Shown here: in pieces, positions 45,589 to 59,185 of the stretch | How the letters are laid out: every line of letters begins with the position of its first letter | Position numbering within the stretch: position 1 is the stretch's first letter | Source: Halogranum gelatinilyticum | GTDB lineage: Archaea; Halobacteriota; Halobacteria; Halobacteriales; Haloferacaceae | Direction of reading: 5' to 3' | DNA length: 64,000 nt | Assembly: GCF_900103715.1 (NCBI RefSeq) | Contig: NZ_FNHL01000002.1 | Location: forward strand, 186,001-250,000 | Made by a program: the position numbers and the translations under genes | Notes under the pieces: model-generated | Database searches by the model: none | Told to the model about the DNA's origin: nothing | The model's input: only the letters and a program-made list of their open reading frames with translations

Positions 45589-46068
45589 TTAGTGGTCTTC
45601 GTCTTCGTAGACCCAGACGGCGTTCGTCTGGTCCCAGTCGACGAGTTCCTCGTCGTCGAAGAACAGCTCGATCTCGCGCTCGTTTGCGCCCTCGTCAGCG
45701 TGATCCGAACCGTGGATGACGTTCTGACCGAGGTCGAGACCGAAGTCACCGCGGATGGTACCGGGTGCGGATTCGGCGGGGTCCGTCTCGCCCATCATCT
45801 GGCGGACCTGACGGGTCGCGTCAGCTCCCTCCCAGACCATCGCGAAGACCGGACCGGACGTGATGAAGTCGACGAGACCGTCGAAGAACGGCTTGCCCTC
45901 GTGCTCGCCGTAGTGCTCGTGGGCGAGCTCCTCGTCGATCTGCATGAACTTGCCGCCGACCATCTTGAGACCGCGGTCCTCGAAGCGAGAGACGATCTCG
46001 CCGATGAGGCCGCGCTGGACGCCGTCGGGCTTGACCATCACGAACGTGCGCTCGTCGTGGTGGCTCAT
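45589..46068 (-). CDS. ndk: Nucleoside diphosphate kinase
   Basis: A 159-residue Ndk. It swaps phosphate between NTPs and NDPs through a histidine intermediate (motif [13 protein letters not shown] near residue 122). Other signatures are [13 protein letters not shown] at the N terminus and [17 protein letters not shown]. Its start overlaps the rpl24e stop by four bases, which also rejects the longer form starting at 46092. Confidence 0.97.
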   Translation of the reverse strand: MSHHDERTFVMVKPDGVQRGLIGEIVSRFEDRGLKMVGGKFMQIDEELAHEHYGEHEGKPFFDGLVDFITSGPVFAMVWEGADATRQVRQMMGETDPAESAPGTIRGDFGLDLGQNVIHGSDHADEGANEREIELFFDDEELVDWDQTNAVWVYEDEDH

Positions 46069-46244
46069 TGACGGCTCCCTTCCTCGGTCCATTCGAGGTC
46101 GCGCGCTTCGCGACCGAGGTCGGCGTTCTTCTCACACTTCGAGGAGCAGAAGTGGATGACTGTCCCGTCGGTACGGACGAACATCGTGCCCGTGCCGGGC
46201 TCGATGTCCGCGCCGCAGTAGTCGCAGTCACGGTTCTGTGGCAT
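46065..46244 (-). CDS. rpl24e: 50S ribosomal protein L24e
   Basis: A 59-residue zinc ribosomal protein (start [19 protein letters not shown], end EWTEEGSRQ). The zinc ligands are C7-x2-C10 and C33-x3-C37 (CSSKC). It overlaps ndk by four bases (ATGA) and lies three bases after the rps28e stop. Read directly from the minus strand. Confidence 0.95.
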   Translation of the reverse strand: MPQNRDCDYCGADIEPGTGTMFVRTDGTVIHFCSSKCEKNADLGREARDLEWTEEGSRQ

Positions 46245-46247
46245 GGT

Positions 46248-46472
46248 TTACTGCCCTCCGATGGAGTCGGCGTCGCGCTGGGTCTCGCGCAGCTGGAGGA
46301 TGTCGCCCTCCCGCACGGGACCGAGCACGTTCCGCGTGATGATGCGGCCCTGGTTCGAGCCCTCGCGGATGCGGCACTTGACCTGCATGGCCTCGCCGTG
46401 CATCCCTGTCTTGCCAACGACCTCGATGACCTCGGCGGACGTCGAGTCGCTGGCGGTCTCTTCTGCGCTCAT
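46248..46472 (-). CDS. rps28e: 30S ribosomal protein S28e
   Basis: A 74-residue S28e, an OB-fold protein at the mRNA exit. Typical segments: [20 protein letters not shown] and [20 protein letters not shown]. An acidic N-terminal extension of about ten residues is usual in haloarchaea. It lies between rpl7ae (6 bases) and rpl24e. Confidence 0.96.
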   Translation of the reverse strand: MSAEETASDSTSAEVIEVVGKTGMHGEAMQVKCRIREGSNQGRIITRNVLGPVREGDILQLRETQRDADSIGGQ

Positions 46473-46478
46473 GGATGC

Positions 46479-46841
46479 TTACTGCAGGTCCTCGAGCTTA
46501 CCGGCGATGTCCTCGACGTCCTCCGAGGCTTCGCCAGCGTCGACGATGGCCGCGGCGGCACTGCCGACTTCGAGACCGGACGCGTGACCGATGTCGTCCT
46601 GGGTCTCGACGTAGATGAACGAGATGCCCTTCTCCTCACAGAGTTCGGGAAGGTGCATCACGATCTCTTCCGGCGAGACGTCCTCGGCGATGAAGACGAG
46701 GTCGGCGTTGCCGCGCTCGACGGCTTTCGTCGTCTCGTTGGTTCCTTTCTTTACACTACCTGTGTCTCGGGCGACCTCGAGCGCCTCGACGGCGCGTTCC
46801 TGAAGGTCGGCTGGGACTTCGAAATTGACGTAAACTGGCAT
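46479..46841 (-). CDS. rpl7ae: 50S ribosomal protein L7Ae
   Basis: A 120-residue L7Ae ([20 protein letters not shown] start; [21 protein letters not shown]). Besides the ribosome, archaeal L7Ae binds kink-turns in C/D and H/ACA guide RNAs and in RNase P. It is first in the L7Ae-S28e-L24e-Ndk operon. A good Shine-Dalgarno (GGAGAGGTGA) lies just upstream. Confidence 0.97.
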   Translation of the reverse strand: MPVYVNFEVPADLQERAVEALEVARDTGSVKKGTNETTKAVERGNADLVFIAEDVSPEEIVMHLPELCEEKGISFIYVETQDDIGHASGLEVGSAAAAIVDAGEASEDVEDIAGKLEDLQ

Positions 46842-46990
46842 GGTTGTTCACCTCTCCTGCTCGCGGGCTCGACTGCCTCGCCGTCCCACCGAGAAACCTC
46901 AGCGGAAGTGGTCGTTCCCTGACGACGAGGAGTATCATCAACCCCGGGCAGGCTGTAACTCTGAATTGCGCATCACCCCATAAAAGCGCT
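46842..46990 (-). promoter_or_regulatory. rpl7ae promoter and long 5' leader
   Basis: TTTTAT on the minus strand (46980-46985) predicts transcription near 46956, leaving about 115 bases before the ATG, long for a haloarchaeon. The leader contains TGATGA (minus strand of 46935-46940) and CTGA (46899-46902). L7Ae binds its own leader in Sulfolobus, so a control structure is possible. I could not find flanking helices that would make a clear kink-turn. Confidence 0.5.
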
Positions 46991-47346
46991 TTCAAAGCAA
47001 CCCCGGCGTGAGAGTCTGCGACACGGCGACGAGCATTCACACGCGGGTCTGCTCTCGGTCGCCCCCGACGGCGAGCTGATGGCCGCCTCGGACGACGGTT
47101 CCTCCCGCGCCAACGCGGTCGTGCTCAGCGTCGTCGACACCGCGAGTCACGGCTCATCACACCACACACCATGACACGTGTGAACTGTTCAAACGGCCAG
47201 TTCCTCGCCGATTGACGCTTTTGAATTGGACAGTAATGAACAGAGATGCACATTCGGCGTAATTTTCACGATTGTGTCGGAGAATCGGAGTCGGGATTCG
47301 TGAGGCTTTTCCGCGCTATCGGACAACGGGCGAACCAGACACACAC
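46991..47346. other. Intergenic region before the first NSS transporter
   Basis: About 350 bases with no gene I can support. A 31-codon frame (47079-47174) opens from a longer open stretch with halophile-like codons (starting near 47001), so it may be a decayed gene end. T-rich segments at 47215-47225 and about 47300-47310 could hold the promoter of the transporter. Confidence 0.4.
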
Positions 47347-48678
47347 ATGAGTGAACGAGAAACGTGGGCAACGAGGGCAGGATTCATCCTCGCGGCCGTC
47401 GGCAGTGCCGTCGGTCTCGGGAACATCTGGCAGTTCCCGTTCAAGACCGCACAGTTCGGGGGGGCGTCGTTCCTCCTCGTCTATCTGATCGCCGCGCTCG
47501 GCATCGGCATCCCCGCGATGCTCGCCGAGTTCGTCATCGGCCGGAAGACGAACCTGAACACCATCGACGCCTTCGAGAAACTCGGCTACCGCAACTGGCG
47601 TATCGTCGGCGCAATCGGGCTGGCGACGGGCTTCTGGATTCTGTCGTACTACAGCGTCGTCGGCGGCTGGGTGCTGCGCTACATCGGCGGCAGCATCACC
47701 GGCGCGTACTTCAGTGACCCGGCGGCCTACTTCGGGCAGGTTTCGGCCGGTCCGGAAGCACTCGCGCTCCACGCGGTCTTCATGGCACTCGTCGTCGGCA
47801 TCGTCGCCCTCGGTATCGAGGACGGCATTGAGAAGGCGACGAAGCTGATGGTGCCGAGCGTCGTCGTCATGCTCGTCGGTCTCGCGGCCTTCGCGTTCAC
47901 CCTGCCGGGTGCGAGCGAGGGCTACGCGTACTTCCTCTCGCCGGACTTCGGCGCGCTCGCCGCCAACTTCACCGAAATCGTCCCCTTCGCCGTCGGCCAG
48001 GCGTTTTTCTCGCTCTCGCTCGGCATGGGCGCGATGATCACCTACGCCTCCTACATCGACGGCGACGAGAGCCTGTTCGCCGACAGCGTCACCATCGTCG
48101 TGCTGAACTCCTTCGTCGGCATCCTCGCCGGTCTCGTCGTCCTGCCGCTGCTCTTCGCACAGGGTATCGACCCGAACACCAGCGGTGCCGGTGCGGTCTT
48201 CGTCAGCGTCGCCACGGCGTTCGCGGAGCTTCCGGCCGGGCAGGTCCTCGGCTTCGTCTTCTTCGTCGTCGTGCTCATCGCCGCGCTGTCGAGTGCGATC
48301 AGCCTCCTCGAAGTGGTCGTCTCGTGGGCCGTCGACAACACGTCTTACAGCCGTCCCGTCATCGCGACGGGACTCGGCGGCGTCATCTTCGCGCTCGGCA
48401 TCCCCTCGGCGTGGGACACCGCCTGGCTGACGTGGTTCGACAACCTCGCGTACCAGCTGCTGCTGCCCCTCTCCGTGCTCGGCATCCTCGTCTTCGCCGG
48501 TTGGGTCTTCGGCCGCCCGGCACTCGGGGAACTGCTGAAGGGCAGCGACTTCGGTGACGGCGTCGGCCTGACGTGGCTCTGGACGGCCCGGACGGTCGTC
48601 ATCGTCGCCGTCGTCGGCACGCTGCTGCTCGGTCTCCAGACGCTGTTCGTCGGTGGGGCCATCGTGCCGCCGCTCTGA
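47347..48678 (+). CDS. NSS-family sodium-dependent transporter 1
   Basis: A 443-residue, 12-helix transporter of the neurotransmitter:sodium symporter family. The N terminus is AGFILAAVGSAVGLGNIWQF with the unwound TM1. In most members the last residues are NIWRFP; here arginine is replaced by glutamine, and the next segment is KTAQFGGASF instead of the common ENGG. It carries an amino acid or a related solute with Na+, which is abundant in brine. A homologous transporter follows it. Confidence 0.9.
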   Translation: MSERETWATRAGFILAAVGSAVGLGNIWQFPFKTAQFGGASFLLVYLIAALGIGIPAMLAEFVIGRKTNLNTIDAFEKLGYRNWRIVGAIGLATGFWILSYYSVVGGWVLRYIGGSITGAYFSDPAAYFGQVSAGPEALALHAVFMALVVGIVALGIEDGIEKATKLMVPSVVVMLVGLAAFAFTLPGASEGYAYFLSPDFGALAANFTEIVPFAVGQAFFSLSLGMGAMITYASYIDGDESLFADSVTIVVLNSFVGILAGLVVLPLLFAQGIDPNTSGAGAVFVSVATAFAELPAGQVLGFVFFVVVLIAALSSAISLLEVVVSWAVDNTSYSRPVIATGLGGVIFALGIPSAWDTAWLTWFDNLAYQLLLPLSVLGILVFAGWVFGRPALGELLKGSDFGDGVGLTWLWTARTVVIVAVVGTLLLGLQTLFVGGAIVPPL

Positions 48679-48861
48679 GCACGCGAGCGACTCCGAACGT
48701 CTCTCACAGTTGAGAGGTTACGAATCGTCACCGAACAGCCGACTTTTGTGGAAGTTCGTTTCGTTAGACGGCCGTCCGAACGTCGGAAAACCGTTATCAT
48801 GGGAATTTGACGGTTCCACGACTCGAAACCCACTTTAAGCAGAATAGGCCAATGCATGACA

Positions 48862-50298
48862 ATGACACGAGAAACGTGGGCAACGAGGATGGGGTTCATC
48901 CTCGCGGCCGTCGGCAGCGCCGTCGGTCTCGGGAACATCTGGCGGTTCCCGTGGGTGACAGCGGAGAACGGAGGCAGTGCCTTTCTGCTCGTCTATCTGG
49001 CAATCGTCCTGCTCGTCGGGGTTCCCGGCATCCTCGGGGAGTTCGTCATCGGCCGTCGCTCCGGCCGCAACCCGGTCGGCGCGCTCCGTGAACTCTCGGG
49101 GTCGCGTGCGTGGGGAATCGTCGGGATGTTCAGCGTCGTCACCGGCGTCATCCTGCTCTCGTTTTACAGCGTCGTCGGCGGCTGGATTCTGCGCTACTTC
49201 GTCGAGAGCGCGGTCGCGCTCGGCACGGCGGGACCAGCACCCTACTTCACCGACCCCGGCCCGTACTACGACAGCCTCGCGTTCACGACGGAGGCCGTCG
49301 CCTACCACGTCGGCTTTCTCGCGCTGACCGGTCTCATCGTCTTCGCGGGCGTCCGCAGGGGCATCGAGGTCGGGACGAAAGTGATGATGCCCGCCATCCT
49401 CCTGCTCCTCGTCGGGCTTGCCGTCTGGGCCTCCCAGCAGCCGAACGCGGCCGCGGGCTACGCCTTCTATCTCAGTTTCGACCTCGCGACGCTGCGGGCG
49501 AACTTCTTCGACGTCCTCGGTCCCGCCGCGGGACAGGCACTGTTCACCCTCTCGCTCGGCGCGGGCACGATGATCACCTACTCCTCGTATCTCGGTGACG
49601 ACCGCTCGCTGCCGTTCGACGCGACGACCATCGCCGTGCTCAACACCTTCGTCGGCGTGCTTGCTGGCTTGGTCGTCTTCCCGCTGCTGTTCTCGGTCGT
49701 CGGCGAGGCCGGCGGCAGCGGTCCCGGCGCGCTCTTCGTCAGTATCGCCGGCGCGTTCGCCCGCCTCCCCGCCGGGACGCTCATCGCGACGGCCTTCTTC
49801 GGCGTCGTGACGCTCGCCGCGCTCTCCTCGTCGATCTCGATGTTGGAGATTCCCGTCTCCTTCCTCGTCGACGAGTTCGACCTCTCGCGACGCGTCGCCG
49901 TCCTCGGGATGTTCGGTGTCGTCACCGTCACGGGCGCGGTCAACGCGCTGCAGGCGTCGCTCTTCAGCTTCGTCGCCGGCCCGCTCGTCGACTCGCTGCT
50001 CACGGCCGGACTTATCGCCTTCCTGCTGTTCGTCGGTTGGGTGCTCGGCGTCGACGCGCTCGACGAGTTCGTGAAGGGCGGTGGCTCGCTCACGGAGTCG
50101 CTGAGCACGCCGTGGCTCTTCGCGGTCGGCGTCGTCATCCCGCTCTTTCTCGTCTTCACGCTCCTGTCGAGTCTCGGCTTCGGCGGGCTGGCCGCGTCCG
50201 TCGTCCCGGTTTCGGGCTTCTGGCTGACGCTCGCGGCGACCGTCGTCGTGACCCTCGCGGCCTTCCTCGGCCTGCGCGGGTCGCGCTCGCTGGTCTGA
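48862..50298 (+). CDS. NSS-family sodium-dependent transporter 2
   Basis: A 478-residue NSS transporter. TM1 is normal: GSAVGLGNIWRFPWVTAENG, with arginine and ENGG. It shares a nearly identical first 20 residues with transporter 1 but diverges later (shorter loops, extra C-terminal helix). A box CTTTAAG (48833-48839) 27 bases upstream supports the ATG at 48862; an ATG at 48856 would add two residues. The tandem pair looks like an old duplication. Confidence 0.9.
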   Translation: MTRETWATRMGFILAAVGSAVGLGNIWRFPWVTAENGGSAFLLVYLAIVLLVGVPGILGEFVIGRRSGRNPVGALRELSGSRAWGIVGMFSVVTGVILLSFYSVVGGWILRYFVESAVALGTAGPAPYFTDPGPYYDSLAFTTEAVAYHVGFLALTGLIVFAGVRRGIEVGTKVMMPAILLLLVGLAVWASQQPNAAAGYAFYLSFDLATLRANFFDVLGPAAGQALFTLSLGAGTMITYSSYLGDDRSLPFDATTIAVLNTFVGVLAGLVVFPLLFSVVGEAGGSGPGALFVSIAGAFARLPAGTLIATAFFGVVTLAALSSSISMLEIPVSFLVDEFDLSRRVAVLGMFGVVTVTGAVNALQASLFSFVAGPLVDSLLTAGLIAFLLFVGWVLGVDALDEFVKGGGSLTESLSTPWLFAVGVVIPLFLVFTLLSSLGFGGLAASVVPVSGFWLTLAATVVVTLAAFLGLRGSRSLV

Positions 50299-50368
50299 GG
50301 GAACCGAAAGAGTCGGCAAACGCCGAGGCTTCCGGCGCGTCCTTCTTACTCCCGAGACAACGGTGGCC

Positions 50369-51349
50369 ATGGTCGGACCGCTCTCGGGTATCGTGACGCC
50401 ACTTTGGGGCACTTCGGAGCTGTCGAGTCTGTTCTCTGCACCGCCGGAGGTCTATCTCCTCGCGCTCGTCCCCGCGCTGCTGTGGGGGTTCTCACCCGTG
50501 CTCTCGAAGCGCGGGATGTCCGAAGGTGGTGACGCCGTCCAGGCCGCGCTCGTCGTGGTGACCGTCGATTCGGCGATCTACTGGCTGCTCCTCTTCTTCC
50601 GGCAGGGTTTCGATCTCTTTGCCGACCTGTCGCTCGCAACGCTCGGTGTCTTCGTCGTCGCCGGCGCGGTCGGGACCGCCCTCGGCCGCATCGCCGTCTT
50701 CAACGGCGTCGAACGCGTCGGCGCGAGCGTCAACAGTGCCGTCATCAGTGCCCGGCCGCTCTTCGCGACGGCACTCGCGGTCGGCTTCCTCGGCGAGTCG
50801 GTGACGCTCACCACCGGCGTCGGCGTCGTCGTCCTCGTCGCGGGGCTCGTCGTGCTCACGCTCGCGAAGGGCGGCGACCTGCGTGGCTGGCAGCCGCGGG
50901 ACCTGCTCTTTCCGCTCGGCGCGGCTGCCTTCTTCGCCGTCGGTAACGTCCTTCGGAGATACGGGCTGACCACGTCGCCGACGAACGCGCTCGAAGCGGT
51001 GACGCTGAACGAGACGGCCGCGCTCGTCGCGCTGGCAGCCTACGCGCTCACCCGCCACCGCGACGCCGTCTTCGGCTCCCCTACGCGGAGCTACCTCTAC
51101 TTCGCTGGCAGCGGCGTCCTGACCGCCGCCGCCCTCCTGTCGCTCTTCACGGCGTTCTCGCTGCCCGCGGGCGACGTCGCTATCGTCGATCCGCTGGCGG
51201 CGACCGCACCGCTCTTCACGACCGTGTTCTCGTATTTCCTGCTCTCGGACCTCGAAACCGTCACGAAGGGCGTCGTCGTCGGCGCGGTGGTCATCGTCGT
51301 CGGCGCGGCACTGGTGACGCTCGGGCCAGGGGCCGCGGCTGGGGTGTAA
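50369..51349 (+). CDS. EamA/DMT-family transporter
   Basis: A 326-residue protein with about ten helices in two EamA repeats. The first is [16 protein letters not shown] and following; the second starts near [20 protein letters not shown]. EamA proteins export metabolites or amino acids. The start could be later, near [14 protein letters not shown]. It follows the NSS pair in the same direction, but has no visible link to it. Confidence 0.85.
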   Translation: MVGPLSGIVTPLWGTSELSSLFSAPPEVYLLALVPALLWGFSPVLSKRGMSEGGDAVQAALVVVTVDSAIYWLLLFFRQGFDLFADLSLATLGVFVVAGAVGTALGRIAVFNGVERVGASVNSAVISARPLFATALAVGFLGESVTLTTGVGVVVLVAGLVVLTLAKGGDLRGWQPRDLLFPLGAAAFFAVGNVLRRYGLTTSPTNALEAVTLNETAALVALAAYALTRHRDAVFGSPTRSYLYFAGSGVLTAAALLSLFTAFSLPAGDVAIVDPLAATAPLFTTVFSYFLLSDLETVTKGVVVGAVVIVVGAALVTLGPGAAAGV

Positions 51350-51417
51350 GACGACGTACGCGGTTCCGAATCAGGACACTCTCGACAGCTGTCGAACTCC
51401 CCTTGCGACATGCGGAA

Positions 51418-51470
51418 TTTATTTCCCGTGTCTCTTGCATCTTGGTGGTAATGAGCGCAGGTGGTCACAA

Positions 51471-51474
<4 letters not shown>
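51418..51474 (+). promoter_or_regulatory. pccB promoter with a seven-codon upstream mini-ORF
   Basis: TTTATT (51418-51423) predicts transcription near 51447-51451. The first ATG (51451) opens a seven-codon frame, MSAGGHK, whose TGA overlaps the pccB ATG (ATGA at 51471-51474). AGGTGG inside the mini-ORF is a possible Shine-Dalgarno for pccB. Confidence 0.5.
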
Positions 51475-53020
<1,546 letters not shown>

Positions 53021-53021
<1 letters not shown>

Positions 53022-53284
53022 TGACTCTCGTCGACGACATCAGCCTCCCGGACGACGCCGACCCCGAGGAGGCCGCGGCCATCGTCGCCGCCCTCGGCGC
53101 GCACATCCGCGACCAGCAGGCCGCCGCAGCGGCGGCCGCCGGAGATGAAGAAGAGACGTGGCAGGGCGAGAAGTGGACCTTCGCGGGCCGCATCGAGGGG
53201 CTGCAGGGTCGCTCGCTGCAACGCGTGCCCGACGGCGCGCCGACTGACTCCTGGACCGCCGCGTCGCGTGCAGACCGGTTCTAG
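53021..53284 (+). CDS. pccX: Small third subunit of propionyl-CoA carboxylase (PccX-like)
   Basis: An 87-residue protein directly after pccB. The N-terminal half is acidic and alanine-rich; the second half has the conserved-looking [20 protein letters not shown] and [20 protein letters not shown]. In Haloferax mediterranei a small PccX subunit was shown to be required for carboxylase activity; this protein has the same position and length and resembles bacterial epsilon subunits (W-x-G-R...W-x-A-A-R). Its stop overlaps the convergent gdpD stop. Confidence 0.85.
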
Positions 53285-53946
53285 ACCAGCCTCCAGTCGT
53301 CGACGATGACGCCGTCGACGCCCCGCCCGCGAAGCTCTTCGACCTCTTCACGCGTTGGCACGGTCCACGCGTTGACTTCGAACCCCAAGCCGTGGGCTTC
53401 GTCGACCCGGCTTTCGTCTCCGACTTCCAGCAAGAGGGTGTAGAGCGGATGGACGTACGCACAGCCGAGGTCCGTCGCCGTCGCCAGCGACTTGGCCCAC
53501 TCTTCGGCGAACAGGTACGCGAGCGGGACGTCGCTCCGCTCTCTCACCTCCCGGAGTGCGTCGCTCTCGAACGACGAGACAAGGAACTCGTTTCCTCGGC
53601 CACTCAGCTCCGCGACCACCTCCCCGGCCATCCCGGCGTGTTTCAGTTCGACGTTGACGCCGACCGACGGGGGGACGGCGTCGAGCAGCTCCGAGAGGAG
53701 TGGGATTCCCTCGTCGCTGCCGTCGACGCGGAGGTCCCGAAGTGTCTCCCAGTCCGTCTCTCGGACCAGCCCGTCCGCGCCCGTCAGCCGCGTCAACGCC
53801 TCGTCGTGGAAGACGACCAGCTCGCCCGACCCGCACCGCTGGACGTCGATCTCCACCATGTCGACGTGTTCGACCGCCCGCTCGACGGCGGCGACGGTGT
53901 TCTCCGGAGCGTGGGCGGGACAGCCGCGGTGGCCGATGAGACGCAT
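53281..53946 (-). CDS. Glycerophosphodiester phosphodiesterase
   Basis: A 221-residue GDPD of TIM-barrel type. The signature [20 protein letters not shown] supplies the HxxG and PENT residues; VEIDVQR gives the E-x-D metal ligands and [11 protein letters not shown] the second histidine. It hydrolyses glycerophosphodiesters to an alcohol and glycerol phosphate. It sits antisense between pccX and pccA, splitting the carboxylase genes. Confidence 0.9.
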   Translation of the reverse strand: MRLIGHRGCPAHAPENTVAAVERAVEHVDMVEIDVQRCGSGELVVFHDEALTRLTGADGLVRETDWETLRDLRVDGSDEGIPLLSELLDAVPPSVGVNVELKHAGMAGEVVAELSGRGNEFLVSSFESDALREVRERSDVPLAYLFAEEWAKSLATATDLGCAYVHPLYTLLLEVGDESRVDEAHGLGFEVNAWTVPTREEVEELRGRGVDGVIVDDWRLV

Positions 53947-54090
53947 GGCCGTTCTCGACCCGGCGTGGCCAAGAGTCCACCGCCGCGAGACGGCCGTCGT
54001 CACGTCGATACGTGAGCACGGCGTGCTGACAACACTCCGATTTCGGACCGATAGAATAACGGGACCATTGTGTGTAGGGGTTCCCAAGAA

Positions 54091-55893
<1,803 letters not shown>

Positions 55894-55931
55894 CGGAGAG
55901 CGTCCCGTTCCGTTCTTTTTCGTTCTCTCTT

Positions 55932-56285
55932 TTAGCTCTCGTTCGAGAACAGTGCTCTGAGCCGGCCGTCGAGTTGCCACGAGACGGCGACGCTGGCGAG
56001 CACGAAGGCGACTCCGACCCACGGAACGACTGGACGGTCGACGAGCGACAGTGGAAGCCCGACGCCGAGCAGTACGAACCACGCCGCGGCTCGTGGCCGC
56101 CCGTCTCGGTATCTTCTGAAACCGGACCAGAGACAAAAGACGCCGCCGACGGCGGCGACGACGAGTGCCGTCCGGACGGCCGTGCCACCCAGTGAGATGC
56201 TCGGGACGACGCGGAACAGCACTGCGGCTGCACCGGTGAAGACGACCAGAACACCGAGTCGGACGAGCGACGAACGAGAGACCAT
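55932..56285 (-). CDS. Membrane protein, unknown
   Basis: A 117-residue protein with four membrane helices (about 10-28, 38-55, 65-80 and 85-103) and short basic loops (GFRRYRDGRPRA). It follows the ribosomal S2 operon on the same strand after a gap of 126 bases. No family recognised. A GTG at 56309 would add eight residues. Confidence 0.65.
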   Translation of the reverse strand: MVSRSSLVRLGVLVVFTGAAAVLFRVVPSISLGGTAVRTALVVAAVGGVFCLWSGFRRYRDGRPRAAAWFVLLGVGLPLSLVDRPVVPWVGVAFVLASVAVSWQLDGRLRALFSNES

Positions 56286-56411
56286 CTGTCCGTCACCACT
56301 GGTGGCCACGAAGTAGTTCTTGTGTTGATACGAGACCGTGCGGAGCGTCGCTACTGACGGTCTCAGCGTGCGATAGAAATGAATCGAACCGTCTGAACTC
56401 GAAATCCCGAG

Positions 56412-57200
56412 TTAGATGCCGGCCTCGAAGTCGTCGAGGGCGTACGTGGGTTCGGCGCCGCGGCGGTCGAGCGTCTCGTTGGCCAGCAGCCAGTAGACGA
56501 CCGACAGTGCGCGACGACCCTTGTTGTTCGTCGGGATGACGAGGTCGACGTTCGACGTCTGGTTGTTCGAGTCACACATCGCGATGACCGGAATCCCGAC
56601 GGTGATAGCCTCTTTGACGGCCTGGCTGTCACCGATGGGGTCCGTGACGACCACGACGTCCGGCTCGATGTAGCCGTCGTAGTCGGGGTTCGTCAGCGTG
56701 CCCGGGATGAACCGCCCGGTACGGGCGCGCGCGCCGATGGCGTCGGCGAACTTCTTCGCCGGGAACCGACCGTACTGGCGCGACGAGGTGACGAGCACCT
56801 GTTCGGGGTTGTAGTTGGCGAGGAAGTCGGCGGCCGTGCGGACGCGCGAGTCGGTCTGACTCACGTCGAGCACGTACAGGCCGTCGTCTCGGACACGGTG
56901 GATGAACCGTTCCATGTCCTTCGTCTTCTGCTGGGTACCGATGTGGACACCAGCAGAGAGATAGTCCTCGACCGGGATGAGGAGGTCTGCCTCGTCGTCG
57001 GGCATGACGTCCTCGTCGAACGTGGGTTCTTCTGTTTCTTCGGCCTCGGCGGCAGCCTCGTCGGCTTCCCCCTCGGCGGGCAGGTCCTCTTCGGCGGAGA
57101 CGTCGGGATCGACAGTCGGGTCTGCACCGGCCTCTTCGACCGGCTCCGCGTCGATCTCCTCCTCCGCGGCTTCGAGTGCTTCGTTGTCGTTTTCGCTCAT
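56412..57200 (-). CDS. rps2: 30S ribosomal protein S2
   Basis: A 262-residue S2. The first 65 residues form a long acidic extension (many E, D and A), as known in halophiles. Family segments: [40 protein letters not shown] and [19 protein letters not shown]. Its start overlaps the eno stop by four bases. Confidence 0.96.
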   Translation of the reverse strand: MSENDNEALEAAEEEIDAEPVEEAGADPTVDPDVSAEEDLPAEGEADEAAAEAEETEEPTFDEDVMPDDEADLLIPVEDYLSAGVHIGTQQKTKDMERFIHRVRDDGLYVLDVSQTDSRVRTAADFLANYNPEQVLVTSSRQYGRFPAKKFADAIGARARTGRFIPGTLTNPDYDGYIEPDVVVVTDPIGDSQAVKEAITVGIPVIAMCDSNNQTSNVDLVIPTNNKGRRALSVVYWLLANETLDRRGAEPTYALDDFEAGI

Positions 57201-58396
57201 ACAGCGTCCTCCGCGATGCGGATGAGTTCGTTGAGTTTGGCAGTTCGCTCGCCCTGGACGGTGCCCGTCTTGATGAACGGGGCGTCGGTCGCCACGGCGA
57301 GGTGTGCGATGGTCGTATCCTCCGTCTCACCGGAGCGGTGAGAGACGACGGACTTGTAGCCGTGCTCGGTCGCCAGTTCGATGGCGTCGAAGGCGTCGGT
57401 CAGCGTGCCGATCTGGTTCGGCTTGATGAGGATGCTGTTGCCAGCCCCCTTGTCGATGCCCTCCTGCAGGCGCGACACGTTCGTCACGAACAGGTCGTCG
57501 CCACAGATGAGCGTCTGGTCACCGACGCGGTCGGTGAGTTCGGCGAACGCCTCGTAGTCGTTCTCGTCGAGGGGGTCCTCGACGTACGCGAGGTCGTAGT
57601 CCGTCACCAGCTCGGCGACGTAGTCGATCTGTTCGTCGACCGACTTCGTCTCGTCGCCGTAGTGGTATTCGCCGTCCTCGTAGAGTTCGGCTGCGGCCAT
57701 GTCAAGTCCGAACTTGATCTCGAAGCCGCGGTCGTCTGCGACCCGCTCGACGGCTTCCTCCATGATGTCGAAGGCCTCGGCGTCGTCGACGGCGGGTGCC
57801 CAGGCACCCTCGTCGCCCTTCGCCGCGGGCACGCCGCGCTCGTCGAGGATGTCGGCGGCGGCGGCGTGGACCTCGGCGTTGGCGAAGACGGCCTCGGCGA
57901 CGCTCGGCGCGCCGACGGGGGCCGCGAGGAACTCCTGGATGTTGGTGGCGTCCTTCGCGTGTTCGCCACCACCGATGACGTTCCCGAGGGGAATCGGGAA
58001 GTTGTCGCCCCGGAACGCGCCACCGAGATGCTGGTACAGCGGCGCGCCGAGCACGTCGGCACCGGCCTTCGCGGCCGCCATCGAGATGGCGACGGCCGAG
58101 TTGGCACCGATCTCCGAGAAGTCCTCCGAGCCGTCGGCGGCGTGGAGTGCCGCGTCGACCTCACGCTGGTTGCCAGCGTGGACTTCGCCCACGAGCCGCG
58201 GAACCGCGTGCTCGCGAGCCGAGGCGATTGCCTCGCTCGGCGGGAGTTCGATGGCTTCGTACTCACCAGTGGACGCACCACTCGGTGCGGCCGCCCGGCC
58301 AAAGCCACCGGACTCGGTCAGAACGTCCGCCTCGACCGTGGGGTTGCCACGGGAGTCGAGGATACGGCGCAGGCGAACAGCAGTGATGAGCGTCAT
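57197..58396 (-). CDS. eno: Enolase
   Basis: A 399-residue enolase (2-phosphoglycerate to phosphoenolpyruvate). Key segments: [25 protein letters not shown], metal ligands in GLDMAAAE (D), [10 protein letters not shown] (E) and [10 protein letters not shown] (D), and the catalytic lysine in [23 protein letters not shown] is the usual substrate loop. In haloarchaea it sits between rpo6 and rps2. The ATG at 58396 lies four bases after rpo6. Confidence 0.96.
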   Translation of the reverse strand: MTLITAVRLRRILDSRGNPTVEADVLTESGGFGRAAAPSGASTGEYEAIELPPSEAIASAREHAVPRLVGEVHAGNQREVDAALHAADGSEDFSEIGANSAVAISMAAAKAGADVLGAPLYQHLGGAFRGDNFPIPLGNVIGGGEHAKDATNIQEFLAAPVGAPSVAEAVFANAEVHAAAADILDERGVPAAKGDEGAWAPAVDDAEAFDIMEEAVERVADDRGFEIKFGLDMAAAELYEDGEYHYGDETKSVDEQIDYVAELVTDYDLAYVEDPLDENDYEAFAELTDRVGDQTLICGDDLFVTNVSRLQEGIDKGAGNSILIKPNQIGTLTDAFDAIELATEHGYKSVVSHRSGETEDTTIAHLAVATDAPFIKTGTVQGERTAKLNELIRIAEDAV

Positions 58397-58400
58397 CGTT

Positions 58401-58583
58401 CTACTGTGCACCCCGCTTGACCGTAAATGGTAGCACGCCTGCGTCGTACTCCTCGGCGGCGATCAGGATCGGCTCCGTCTCGTCCGTGTCGATGAGCACC
58501 GGCGCGCCGTACGACACCTGCAGAGCGCGTGCTCCGAGGATTCGGGCTTTCTCGTAGCGGTTGTAGCGTTGGGCAGTCATCAT
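58401..58583 (-). CDS. rpoK: RNA polymerase subunit Rpo6 (RpoK)
   Basis: A 60-residue omega/RPB6 homologue ([40 protein letters not shown]). It helps assemble the largest subunit. The ATG at 58583 overlaps the rpo10 stop (ATGA), supporting it over the second ATG at 58580. Confidence 0.95.
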   Translation of the reverse strand: MMTAQRYNRYEKARILGARALQVSYGAPVLIDTDETEPILIAAEEYDAGVLPFTVKRGAQ

Positions 58584-58774
58584 TGATAGGGGGAGACGAC
58601 GTCGACGAGGTCCTTGTGCGAGACCATCATCCGCCGGCAGCAGTGGCGCTCAACGCCGAGCTCGTCTAAGACCTCGGCGGGGTCTTCGTCGCCGTCACGG
58701 GCGCGAGCTTTGAACTCTTCCCAGTGTTCGCCGATGACGTTGCCACACGTGAAACACCGGACGGGTATCATCAT
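58580..58774 (-). CDS. rpoN: RNA polymerase subunit Rpo10 (RpoN)
   Basis: A 64-residue zinc-bundle protein. The zinc ligands are CFTCG at the start and [10 protein letters not shown] near residue 45. Normal length for the family. It overlaps rpo6 by four bases. It is not the bacterial sigma-54. Confidence 0.96.
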   Translation of the reverse strand: MMIPVRCFTCGNVIGEHWEEFKARARDGDEDPAEVLDELGVERHCCRRMMVSHKDLVDVVSPYQ

Positions 58775-58786
58775 GGTGTGATCACC

Positions 58787-59185
58787 TTAGCGGTAGGACT
58801 TCTGGTAGCGTGCGCGGGCGCCAGGTCCGCCCCATTTCTTGGATTCGGACTGACGCACGTCGTTGACCAGCAGCGACCGGTCGAACTCCATGTACGCATC
58901 ACGGAGCTCGGCGTCGTTGAAGTACTGGACGATGCCGCGTGCGATGGCCGTGCGGGTGGCGTCTGCCTGCCCGCTGAACCCGCCGCCGTCGACCTGCACG
59001 TCGATGTCGACTTCGCCGCGGAGCTCTTCGCCAGCGATGCGGAACGGTTCCAGCATCTTCAGGCGTGCCATCTCCGGTTCCGCCAGCTCGACTGGCTGGG
59101 AGTTGATACGCACTCGACCCTCGCCCTCGCGCACGGTTGCGCGAGCGACGGCGGTCTTCTTCTTGCCGCTCGTGTTCGTTACCAT
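58787..59185 (-). CDS. rps9: 30S ribosomal protein S9
   Basis: A 132-residue S9. N-terminal [20 protein letters not shown] and the basic C-terminal tail [14 protein letters not shown] that reaches the P-site tRNA. It overlaps rpl13 by seven bases. Confidence 0.97.
   Translation of the reverse strand: MVTNTSGKKKTAVARATVREGEGRVRINSQPVELAEPEMARLKMLEPFRIAGEELRGEVDIDVQVDGGGFSGQADATRTAIARGIVQYFNDAELRDAYMEFDRSLLVNDVRQSESKKWGGPGARARYQKSYR

Noticed and set aside
46899-46940. Kink-turn (box C/D-like) in the rpl7ae leader
   Set aside because: TGATGA and CTGA are present, but I could not find the two flanking helices needed; a covariation search would decide.
47079-47174. A 31-codon gene before the first NSS transporter
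   Set aside because: No start signal or recognised motif; it may be the end of a decayed gene.
58580-58774. Bacterial sigma-54 (RpoN)
   Set aside because: The 64-residue zinc protein is the archaeal Rpo10 subunit; the shared symbol is a coincidence.
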